Source: Lingula anatina (taxonomy: Eukaryota; Brachiopoda; Lingulata; Lingulida; Lingulidae). From it: 64,000 bases of DNA. Shown in pieces: positions 20,192 to 32,300 of this stretch. The translations under genes and the position numbers were made by a program. The DNA is taken from NCBI RefSeq assembly GCF_001039355.2, contig NW_019775540.1, positions 118,968-182,967 on the forward strand, given 5' to 3'. The stretch's first letter is position 1. Every line of letters starts with the position of its first letter. The notes under the pieces are model-generated. The model did no database searches and was not told the DNA's origin. It saw only the letters and a program-made list of their open reading frames with translations.

Positions 20192-21816
20192 CAATTCTGA
20201 TGCTAAATGTAACGGAGTGTTACAATAAATGCCTTGTTCTTCAGCTTTGTTTACATCTGCTCCAGCCAGAACAAGTCGAAGCAGCCCCTGCAGATCACCT
20301 GAAAACACAGGCAGAGCAAAGTGGAAGTAACATTTCAACTATACATATATTAAACATGAAAAATGCGCAGAATTAACCGTTTCACATATGAATTTATTTT
20401 CTAAATATGAATTTATTTGTCAACTTTTTCTACTTTCAGGTGAAAATAAACAAAACCTTTTTGAAATATAAGTCACCTGCATCTTTCAAAGCCTCAAGGT
20501 CTTCACAAACCTTTAAATCAAGTCACAACAGCCACTGATTTCACTATGTTCAACTGTTTGGTACATACATGTAAATGATATAATCCATGCAGGTAAAACT
20601 GATGCTGTACTAGTTTTATAAACATCTTAGGGACCATTCCCACAGATATTTGGATCAATCTATCTCCCTGGGGAGTCTCACTAAATTGCTATCAAGTTAA
20701 CTGCCTTAAAATTCTGTCAGGCCTAGTAAAGCTGTTAGGGGGTATCCGGTAACTATCTTTACCCTAGCTGATTGAATTGGTAGGTTTGACAGACATTTAA
20801 GCCAGTTTAGTTGATAGCAATTTAGTGAGACTCCCCGGGGAGTTAGACCAATCCAGATGGATTGATCTAGGCATGGGAACCCAGTCTTACAAATGTGTTC
20901 CTGCATTCCCTTATTGGTGTGCAACATTAATCCCCATCGTCTAAGCTTGATGTTCCATGTGAGTGTAATGTTTGCTAATTAGTAATTAAATACCAAATGT
21001 GCACATACACTGTATACAGCCCCAGTACCTGAATTAGTTACTTTATCTGTTTTGAAAATATAGCAAAAACAAATAAATAAATAACCCCGAAATAACACAT
21101 AAGGATTAAAGACCCCCCCCCCAAAAAAAAAAAAAAAACTACCTGTACCTGTGCAATATAATATGCCCAGGAAAAAACTCCACTCCATCTTCTTGAGAGA
21201 CCCCCACCGTGCGCATCAGTTCTCAGCCTTTCAATACTGGTACTAGTACATATACAGTGCATGTATGTTCCTGTGGTAAGAATCTTTTGGATGGAATCTT
21301 TTTGTAGCATGTATTATAACTTATAAGGCACCCCCCACCCCTTTCCCTTTAACCCCTCTCCATAACCAATACCATAATGATCCCACTCTTTGTTAGGTGT
21401 TTTTGTATAGTCACTTCGTAAAACCATTTTTACTGTCTAAAATATAATTTATGACTGGGCGATTCTGAAAAGATATAAACTGAGAAACAACAATAAACTA
21501 CATTTAACAAATACATATACTACTGGAGCATGTACAGTACAGCAAGGTACATGTACAGGGTAAAATATTAATTCCTTCAATATCCCAGTAAGGAGTCATG
21601 TGTATGTTGCGTGTACACCTGTATGTCCCTGTACCTGTCTACATGTACACGGCATTAACGTCGACCGCACTCTTAATTGGCTTAGGCTGCATGGTAAAAT
21701 TTACAGCTGGTTGTTATGCAGTGCACAGCGTCAGCGTAAAATGTACATATCCAAAACTGTAAACACCTTCACGTACCTTTGGAGACAGCCTCACAGATAT
21801 CTGCTGGCGTAGACAT
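20192..21816 (-). CDS. ASB-like gene exons 1-2, redundant haplotype copy
   Basis: Exon 1 (21816-21777, 40 nt) and exon 2 (20298-20192, 107 nt) repeat those of the gene at 13,328-17,662. Exon 2 differs at three bases giving Gly to Ala and Ser to Thr, both toward the ankyrin consensus. Exons 3-5 are absent because the contig starts at 19,848. Most likely the other allele; not a separate gene. Confidence 0.8.
20635..20884. repeat. Family A element, haplotype copy
   Basis: Counterpart of 16,443-16,690 with small differences, including five extra bases near ggtatccggtaact. Confidence 0.7.
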
Positions 21817-22158
21817 TTTGGATTTCAACCATCTACACGCTCGTCAATGCAGCAACTGAAAATCTTTCAGTAACATTTGCATTACACAGCGGTTTTAAAG
21901 GACCCTACATCAGTGTTATGTACCGAACCGCGAATTCTGACCTCGAGTTGACCTACATTATATCAAGACAAGCTTATGTCATTTTATGTTTATGTCGCCG
22001 TATCTCTTTTCCTTATAACCCATAAAACCTTTTGACGATCAAAACTGTTACTTAAACAAAACCCAAAAACTTTTCAGTATTTTCAATTCTTTATTGGAGA
22101 TAAATTTACACTTGTAAAAAATTACCATTGGTATCATCTTGGATAAAAAAAAATACGA

Positions 22159-22250
22159 TGACGTCAACGGGGAAATCCAATGGCGGAGTTTGATTTCCTC
22201 TCAAAAATATCTTCGTTTCTGTCAAGATTTACGTAAAGGTAGCCTCACAG
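22159..22250 (+). promoter_or_regulatory. Promoter-like block, haplotype copy
   Basis: TGACGTCA at 22,159-22,166, the CCAAT/aatggcgg motif and the 5' exon donor (GT at 22,251) are all conserved relative to 17,950-18,072, while surrounding non-coding sequence has substitutions and indels. Confidence 0.55.
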
Positions 22251-23387
22251 GTAAGAACAAACATTGTATTACCGGTGTGTGAGAAACTTCCTCAGACGTG
22301 TACTTTTAATCAGACATATATAATTACAGAAGTAAGAGCAAGATTAGTCAAACAATTTAGTTTCAATTTCAGCACCCTCAACTTGGCGTTGAAATAGAAA
22401 CAGAAAAAAACAGCTTCGGGTTGTTTCTCTTACTATGCTTAGACTTTTGGAGAATAAAACTTGAAGAAAAGCTTCAACTTCAACTTTCGACACCCAACAT
22501 TTTTTGATTGGTCATAAAACCCTTGATGAAATAGAGAAATTAGCTTGTGTAAGGCACTAGTACATTTAGATTAACAATATCGCAGGACACGATAGTGTTT
22601 GAGTTACCTGCTAAATGTACAGAAACTTGTATATAACTTTTATTAAATTATAGAGAAATCTCTGCTAGCATTTTGATATCATGGGTAGGTTTTAAATCTG
22701 ATTTGTGATTCGAGTTGTTTTATCACTTCAGTACAGTACAAGGTATTTTACTTCCACTAAATTATTGATTAATCTCTAAATAAATTTTACATATCATGGA
22801 TAAGTTGTAAGTTTGAGGTTCAAGCTAGCTGTTTTAACACTTCAGACTTAATTAATTTCAATTTGGTTGAGTTTATAAATATCTTGCATGCAAGTTATCA
22901 ACATGGGAGTTTATATTTTTTAAAAGGGGTAATTAACAAGTTGAAAGGACTCGCTTGACCAAATTTAAGGGCAGAGAATATATGTACAGATAGGTCTGAT
23001 GAAGTAAACAAGAACAGAGTAGGGTTTGGAAATTAGTCTGACCAAGTTCATGAAAGTGTAACTTGGCAGAAAAACTAAAGTTAACATTTAGTTTAATTGT
23101 GTTTTGAACAACAGACAAAAAAAAATTTAAAAAAAAAACTAATTTTAGTAAAACATAAGAATAAGGCTGCACATGTATTGTGTACAATCAGGGCTTTTCC
23201 CAGGACTGGTGGTCCAAAATTATCACCAGTAATTTCCTACAAAATTTCAGAAAGTCTAATTAAGCCATCATAAGAAGGTTCGCTGGAAAAAGCCTTGCAT
23301 GCGATATATGTGACTGTATATGAGTATTAACTTAAATTTATATAACTTAAAAATGAATATAAACAGTTTCATCCACTTATTTCAGAA

Positions 23388-26300
23388 ATGGAGGTCAATG
23401 GTAATAATGGACCTCCGTCAGGTAGCAGTGCTGGGTCAGACTTTGTCATCCTGTCCAGAGTGACCAGCCCATCCAACCGCGGGGACAGTCCAGTTAATTT
23501 AGAGCACTTGACATTCTCTCTCCAATCCCTGGCCAGTGAATTGACCCAAGAGGAGACCTTGGCAAGAATGAAAGACTTGATGCAGGAGAATCAGGAATTG
23601 AAAAGTAAGGAAATTACCAATATCAGTTAGAATTGTATTGCAGTTTAGAAAAAAATGTCTTGTTGACTGAACAAAAAAGTATTCATCTATTTGAACAGAA
23701 TTCTGTGTTTGGTAAGCAGTTGAAGTTGAGGCAGACCCTTTTTTAGTTCAATAAATTCTAATAAGGAAGGCATAATTTATAAACATGGTTCATATTTGAA
23801 TGTCAACATATAATTATAATCCTCAATAGTTGCTCTTAATATCTTTAATTCTAAGGCCGCATTCAGAACAGTGGGCTGAAGGTCAAATATGGCCAATGTA
23901 CTTGAATACTTCCCCATGGGGAATCTATTCTGTGTCTATTAGTGGATTAGACAGCAAGCTTTTTAATGGGTCGCCATATTTGACCTGCAGACTAGATAGT
24001 CCACTGTTCTGAATGCGGTCCTAGATTATAACACAGTAATATTTGGTATAATTAATTTTAGGCACTGTGATGCAAAATACTGAGGCTATGAGAAGCCAGC
24101 GTTCTATTATAGAGGAGTGGAAGAAAAAGATTGAAGCTTCTCAACAAGAAACTAGAAACAGGTATAATTTATAGCATGCATTCTTAAATGTATAAGTCAA
24201 GAACCCAAATCAACAGTAACCACAACAAGTACATTTACTGCCAGACAAGTTAAAGAACTGCCTACAAGATCCCTGTCACAGTAATAATCACCCATGTTTC
24301 AGGTATAATGATGCTAGGAGGGTGGTGACAAATTTACGACAACAGAGAGATGAGGCACAGAAGAAAATACTTGCACTGGAGGCTCAGATACGAGAAGGAG
24401 TCGCAGGGACAACAGGGACAGACATGTTACAAGTAGGTTGTTATGTCCAATTTGGGGATTTTTTTCTTTTTGAAGAAAATTGAACCAAAAGATGGTGAAA
24501 GAGCTTAAAAGTTACAGATTTTAATAAAACCATTTTCAGACTTTGGTGATAAAGGGGAAATTGTTGACATTTCGAGGAATTTTTTTAGCTACATCTATAT
24601 ATAGAGAGAGAGGCCTTGTGTGCATTGTATGCCTTAAGCAAATTCCTGTAGTAGTTTTACATAAATGTCATCCTAAAAGTGGAGACAAGAACTGACTGTC
24701 TAGTCACTGTAAGTAAAGAATCCCTTTCAATTCAGCTTCAGCATAAGATTGAGGAGCTGGAGCAGACCAACCAGAAGCTGATAAAGAATGCTGATGACTC
24801 CAATAACCTGATTGAAGCCTTAAATGCAGAGATACAGAATTTGAAGAAAACACATCCCAGTTCTGCTGGAGGAGAGGTATAGTTAGCTTTGTGCTCTACT
24901 CAGAATTGTGTAGGTCTTTTAGGGTGGCACCATTTCATTACTTTATACAACCAGCCTATTCCAGGTACAAGTTCAGTTTTTTTAATCCATATTTATTTAT
25001 TTATTTATTTATTTATTTATTGTAAAGTTTATATATAGAAACACAGTCTATGGATTTATGCAAAACAGAATTGTTAATCGTACATAGCGGGACACAGTTG
25101 TAGTCTTTGTTGATCTTGCTGCTTCAGTCATACCCCAGTGATGGCAGCCCCTCACAGAAAGCGGAACTCCATGTGATCAAAGTGAAGCAGGAGGCAGCAG
25201 AGACCCAAGCCAAGGAATATCAGAGCCAGGTTCAGCAACTACAGGAGCAACTCCAAACTTTCAAACAAGAAATAGAAGACCTCACTGAAGAAAAGCAGAG
25301 AATGGCTCAGAAGAGGGCAGAGATAGGGGAAGCCATGACCAAAATGGAGACGCAGAACAAGGACTTGAAAGCAAAATTGGATGAGTCATCCACAGAGCTG
25401 TCAAAGGTAAGGGAAATGCAGCAGAGGCTTTTGCTGGAGAAGAAGGACCTGCTTACTATGAACACCCAGCTGCAGGCGGAGTTATCAGAACTTAAACAGA
25501 ACATCATGGCCCAAAGCACAGGCACTGACGATTTTGCAATCGTGGATAAGAAGGAATGCCACCTAGATCAAAACATGGCAGCCAGTGACAGAGAAGCTGT
25601 GGAGATGGAGAGCACACAGCAGCAAGGTCAAGGTCATGCACAGGTCGTGTCAAGGCCAGGTCAAGGTCAGGCTGAAGAAGGGTCAAGGCTCTTGTCAGGT
25701 GACAGTGCAGTTGAGTCTGGTGAAATGAACAAGCTGCTGGAAGAATTAGAGGAGGAGAGGCAGAAAGTGACCAGTTTGTCTGCACAGTTACAGGAGACAC
25801 AGGCTAAGGTATGTTGGTCTAAGGCCCCTTTTCATTATGAGCAGTATAGTTTCTTAGGCCCTTTTTACACCAAGCCACATAGTTTTCTTTATAGTATCAG
25901 TCTGGGGGATCTACAGCTTACTAGTACTGTTCAGTGGGAAAAGGACCATTGATAAATGTACTGGTAGCATTTTAAGAGTATGCACCCCAGTTACTAATAA
26001 CAAAGACATGATTTATGCCTTACACAGGAAAGCTTCAGTATTTGCAAATTCTAAATGGAAATGGTATTTATGAACTGTGTCTTTTATAGGGGTAAAAGAT
26101 TATCCAATAATGCTTTTAAAATAAAGGAGGTTGTATACCATACGAATGGTATGAATATGCTGTAAACCAAAACACTGTTCTCCTTTAGATTGAAAGCTTA
26201 AGTCAAGATTTACAAGACAAGGAAAAAGAATTGGCTGATAGTGCGACAAACACAGACCGCAGAGTGAGGCAGCTTACAGAAGAACACAACAAACAAGTCA

Positions 26301-29300
26301 AGGAACTGATGACTAGGATTGAGAGCATGAGTATGGAGCTTCAGCAGCGCAAGGACCGGGTAAGGAATGCTTAGTCTGTGAGCCCATTCAGAACAGACGA
26401 TCCTTGGATATACTGATCTGCAGATCAAATATGGCAGACCCTACATGAAAGGAAGGCCACTTAATACCGTAATGGTCTCCCCGCCTCCACACCTGATGTC
26501 CTTGCAGGGGCTGAGCAGTTAAGCCTCAGAGCCGAGATTTGATCTGTGTAATGGTAGTTTAATCTGCAGATCAGTACATCGTAGGATTATCTGTTCTAAA
26601 TGGGCTTTATAATTAAGAATAGGTTAATATGTTTCACCTCCATCTGTCTGTGTGTTTATCCCCGGCCTAACTTAAAATGTTATGGATGGATTTTGAAGAC
26701 ATTTAGGATAGGTAAAAAATGGTTAAACTTAAAAGTGATTAGATTTTGGTGGTAATTCATTTATTCATTTAAGTTTGGTTAGTATAAATTATAATGTTGT
26801 AGTAGAAGTCTGCATTCTCTGAGTACTATTCTAGAATTATATGGTTATAAAAGTCCAACTGAGTACTCCAGTTTTTTAGAGCACTAAAAACTCACTTGCA
26901 TCATGCTTGTAATGTAGGGGTGTTTTCGCAGTGAACATATTGTTCTTGGTAGTCCGAACCAATTCCGTGGGGACTCTCACTGAATAGAATCAGGTTAACA
27001 TGCCTCCTTTTGTTTTCAATGATCTCATATAATCACCAGCCCTTATGCTTTTCTGTTCAACAGGATTAGCTAGGAGGGGTCTTTATCTGATTGCATTCAG
27101 CCAGAGTCCCCATGGAATAAGTTCAAACTACCTAGAAGGATAGTTTCATTGTGAACTCACACCAGGAAAGTTTCCAATAAACTTGAGGCTAGAAGTGTCT
27201 TTAAAAGATTTCAGTATGTGATATACATGTCATGTGTCTATTTTGTGCTAATTTCTTTTTTTTTTATGCAAATTTTTTCCCAGAATCCTGAGGAAGGGAT
27301 CCAGCCGTTAAGAGCCCAGCTGATGTCGGTGCTTAATGAGCTCCAGGAGACACAGCAGCGATGCAATAGTTTTGAACAACATTTTTTAACCACAAATGAG
27401 AAATTGGAGGCAGCCATGACGAATTTGGAAAAAGAGAGGGGCAGGTACTAGTAAAAGAATGCAGGGATTGGCTACCATGTCTTGGCTGTTGGCTAGTTCT
27501 CTCTAAGTTTGGCTTGTGTAATCTGTATATTATTTGCCGTTTCTTTTTGAATTACTGAATATATTGATGATCATGACATGTCAATTATTTTGAGATAGCA
27601 GTGAAATTTACTTCGTTACCTAAATATGTTTTCAACCACATTATTATTTAACTGCATTTTACGTTGTGTGAAAAAATGGGAAAGGGATTGAAATGTTTTT
27701 ATTTTCATGATGAAGTATATACATAGATATACAACAGATAATTTTCAAACATCTTGTAAAATGACAAGTTGGTTGGTTGATAATAAAAGCATCATATAGA
27801 CATTTTATTCTCAATTTCCTGGACTCTAATTCATTCTTTGAATTTTAATTCAGATACAGAGAGGCCGATATAAAACTGAAGAAGCTGCGTGCAGATGTGG
27901 ATGATCAGCGGACCAAGGACGACACAGTGATTGACCAGATGCGAATCACTATCACAAACCTTGAACTTGCACTTAATATGGAGAGACAGGAGGGACATAC
28001 AGCCAAGTGAGTAACAGGCCTTATATATGGTTTAGGCATTGACTAGCACTGCCTGCAGATCTTTTAGCACCAACACTCATATTTACCACAAAACCCACAA
28101 ATTAACCAGCACTACCAGAGGAGATTAATGTTAGTGCTAGGTATTGTTTTGTTGGTGCTAAATAATTGTATGGTGTGTTGGTTAATTTTTGGGTTTCGTG
28201 GTTAATATGGGCGTTAGTGATAAAAGATCTGCAGGTAGTGTTGGTAAATGCCTAATCCATTTATAAGGCCTGAGTCATACCTGGTTACATCCCTTAATAT
28301 TGTGCACAAAATTAATTTTATTTACACCTGTTCCTAGAGAATATTTGTTCCCCAGATTTCAATGAAATTCTGATTAAGTCCTTTTTGGCATTGGTTCAAT
28401 TTACAGGACCTGTCCACTCTGCAAATTTAATATTCTGGCTATAACACAATGTAAGAGATTGGAGTCATCTAAACTGAGCACTCTGCTCTTAACATGGAAA
28501 ATTATTTGACTAAATAGCACAAAAGAAACTTGTGCAGGGGAGCAAAATGCAGAAACCTGTAGTGTAATTACACGTTTCAGCCTGTCCAAATGAACTGGTC
28601 CAGTTTAGCCCTAACAGAAATTTCCTATAGTGTCCAATAAAATATCATACTTGGAATTGGCCCAAAATCCTATATAAAGGGACCTATAGGACGAATGTCC
28701 TTGATAGGAATCCTACAGAGTCCTGTATTATTTGTGTTTTTATAGGGTCCCAACGTGTCCCATAGCAAGAGCTGAAGGATATATTTGTAATGGAGAGTAC
28801 TGCAAGGTGTGAAAAGTTTCTTACAAAAGCTGTGTGTTTACTTTTCCAGGCAGCAGCTGGCCGAGATGAGACATAACTTTGACCAGCTCTGCAAGGATTA
28901 CCATGACTTGCTGGGGACATTTGATGATTATAAAGCTGGGCAGGTAACAGGCTACTCTGTGTGCGTGTGTGTGCACGCGTGCGTGCAAGAGAGAGAGAGA
29001 GAGAAAGAGAGTAATTACCAACACAAAAATATTAATGCCCATAAGCAAAACAAATGACATACCAAAAATCACGACTGGCACTCAATATTATATACATTCC
29101 AAACTTCTTTTTACAAAAGAGCAGCCAAGATTAACTTCTTTACTAGTGTGGCTTGTCATAAGATGATCCGGTCAGTTGGTTTCAAATGGAGTATGAATCA
29201 ACGGGAAATTCTCCATTTATATTTTATATTGAAAAGTGCCTGATGTAGGCCTGACTATTAACAGAAATAGGCATTTTGCACTTACACAATACGTACCAAA

Positions 29301-32300
29301 CCATCCACTCCAGGAAGCCAAAAATAGCGCCCTGTCCCCAGAGATGCAGAAAGAAAACATGAGCTTGAAAATCGACGTGGACAACCTAACAGCTCAATTG
29401 ATAGCAGCAGAGGAGTCCTTGGACAACAAGAGAAATGAGATAGATGGTCTCAGACAGCAGATTGGTCAGTTGCAGACAGCGGTAGAGGCGATTCCAGTTT
29501 GGAAAGCGCAGGTAAATATTATGGTAATGGCTTGATCTTTTCAATTGGGAAAATTGTGAAATTAACGGGTGCTGTATTTTTTTTTCAAAGTTAAAAAATT
29601 AGAACTAAAGATTTCTAAATTTTCTTAAAATTAGAACTTCCCCATTGAGTGGTAACAACAAAATTGAAAAAGAGGGTACCCTTAAGTCTACTATGCAGTA
29701 AAAGCACCACAAATACTATATAAGAATATAACTTTAAATCATTTCAAAATTATTAATCACGAAGATTGATGATTTTCCCCATTGAAAATATTTGAGTCAT
29801 GACTGTAAGTATATGTTCTTTAATGTCTACAAGCTCACACAGGTTATGTAAGATATATATCATCATTATTAAAGTATTTTTCATTGAACAAAAACCAAAT
29901 GGGCTTCAAGTGGATCTGAACCAAACTACCCATTTGTTCAAGAATGACTTGGGGAGGAGAGAGGATGGAACTGTATTGGAGTACAGTCATTTTCAAACAC
30001 TTTCTGATATCAGGCCTGTAGACTCCAATTTCAAAGAGGGGTTCTTTTAAGTATATCTTTTAACCACAGTGGTAATGGCATAGACCAAATTTAAAAATAA
30101 ACCTTTTCCCAGCCACCCCCTCTCCTCCACCATGCCTTATGGCCTGATTACGTGGAGTTGGTGCAAATATATGCAACTACTCTGTCAGTTGTTATCTTGT
30201 CATACTTGCATGTCTAAGGCCCCATTCAGAATAGGGGACTAACTAGTCCCAGGGTCAAATATGGCACTAAGAAGCTTGCTGTCTAATCTGCTAATAGACA
30301 CTGAATAGATATCCTGTGGGGGAAGTATTCAAGTGGGTCGACCATATTTGACCCTCGGAATAGTANTCCTGCCGGAGGAGAGGTATAGTTAGCTTTGTGC
30401 TCTACTCAGAATTGTGTAGGTCTTTTAGGGTGACACCATTTCATGACTTTATAACACCAGCCTATTCCAGGTGCATGTTCAGTTTTTTTAATCCATATTT
30501 ATTTATTTATTTATTTATAACATTGCTTTGGTATGTAGATGATCTGAAAGGACCAAAAAACTTTGGTATTACTTTGCATGTAGTAAAGTTTATATATAGA
30601 AACACAGTCTATGGATCTTAAACAGAATTGTTAATCGTACTTAGTGTGACACATTTGTAGTCTTTGTTGATCTTGCTGCTTCAGTCGTACCCAAGTGATG
30701 GCAGCCCCTCACAGAAAGCGGAACTCCATGTGATCAAAGTGAAGCAGGAGGCAGCAGAGACCCAAGCCAAGGAATATCAGAGCCAGGTTCAGCAACTACA
30801 GGAGCAACTCCAAACTTTCAAACAAGAAATAGAAGACCTCACTGAAGAAAAGCAGAGAATGGCTCAGAAGAGGGCAGAGATAGGGGAAGCCATGACCAAA
30901 ATGGAGACGCAGAACAAGGACTTGAAAGCAAAATTGGATGAGTCATCCACAGAGCTGTCAAAGATAAGGGAAATGCAGCAGAGGCTTTTGCTGGAGAAGA
31001 AGGACCTGCTTACTATGAACACCCAGCTGCAGGCGGAGTTATCAGAACTTAAACAGAACATCATGGCCCAAAGCACAGGCACTGACGATTTTGCAATCGT
31101 GGATAAGAAGGAATGCCACCTAGATCAAAACATGGCAGCCAGTGACAGAGAAGCTGTGGAGGTGGAGAGCACACAGCAGCAAGGTCAAGGTCATGCACAG
31201 GTCGTGTCAAGGCCAGGTCAAGGTCAGGCTGAAGAAGGGTCAAGGCTCTTGTCAGGTGACAGTGCAGTTGAGTCTGGTGAAATGAACAAGCTGCTGGAAG
31301 AATTAGAGGAGGAGAGGCAGAAAGTGACAAGTTTGTCTGCACAGTTACAGGAGACACAGGCTAAGGTAGGTTGGTCTAAGGCCCCTTTTCATAATGAGCA
31401 GTATAGTTTCTTAGGTCCTTTTTACACCAAGCCATATAGTTTTCTTTATAGTACCAGTCTGGGGGATCTACAGCTTACTAGTACTGTTCAGTGGGAAAAG
31501 GACCATTGATAAATGTTTTGGTAGCATTTTACTAATAACAATGACATGATTTATGCCTTACACAGGAAAGCTTCAGTATTTACAAATTCTAAATGGAAAT
31601 GGTATTTATGAACTGTGTCTTTTATAGAAGTAAAAGATTATCAAATAATGCTTTTAAAATAAAGGAGGTTGTATACCATACGAATGGTATGAATATGCTG
31701 TAAACCAAAGCACTGTTCTCCTTTAGATTGAAAGCTTAAGTCAAGATTTACAAGACAAGGAAAAAGAATTGTCCGATAGTGCAACAAACACAGACCGTAG
31801 AGTGAGGCAGCTTACAGAAGAACACAACAAGCAAGTCAAGGAACTGATGACTAGGATTGAGAGTATGAGTATGGAGCTTCAGCAGCGCAAGGACCGGGTA
31901 AGGAATGCTTAGTCTGTGGGCCCATTCAGAACAGACGATCCTTGGATATACTGATCTGCAGATCAAATATGGCAGACCCTACATGAAAGGAAGGCCACTT
32001 AATACCGTAATGGTCTCCCCGCCTCCACACCTGATGTCCTTGCAGGGGCTGAGCAGTTAAGCCTCAGAGCCGAGATTTGATCTGTTTAATGGCACGTTTA
32101 ATCCGCAGATCAGTACATCGTAGGATTATCTGTTCTAAATGGGCTTTATAATTAAGAATAGGTTAATATGTTTCACCTCCATCTGTCTGTGTGTTTATCC
32201 CCAGCCTAACTCAAAATGTTATGGATGGATTTTGAAGACATTTAGGATAGGTCACAAATGGTTAAACTTAAAAGTGATTAGATTTTGGTGGTAATTCATT

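Larger units (their letters stand above)
19848..24011 (+). repeat. Doubled block 1, second copy
   Basis: Second copy of 15,662-19,846. It continues beyond the block into optineurin exons 2-4, so this copy is the one linked to the rest of that gene, whereas the first copy is the one linked to ASB exons 3-5. Confidence 0.92.
24861..30365 (+). repeat. Doubled block 2, first copy
   Basis: Repeated by 30,367-35,903. It runs from the last 16 bases of optineurin exon 4 through exons 5-10 to the middle of a family D-related element. Exon 5 copies differ at about five of 681 bases; introns and the MITEs inside them match in order and position. Confidence 0.92.
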
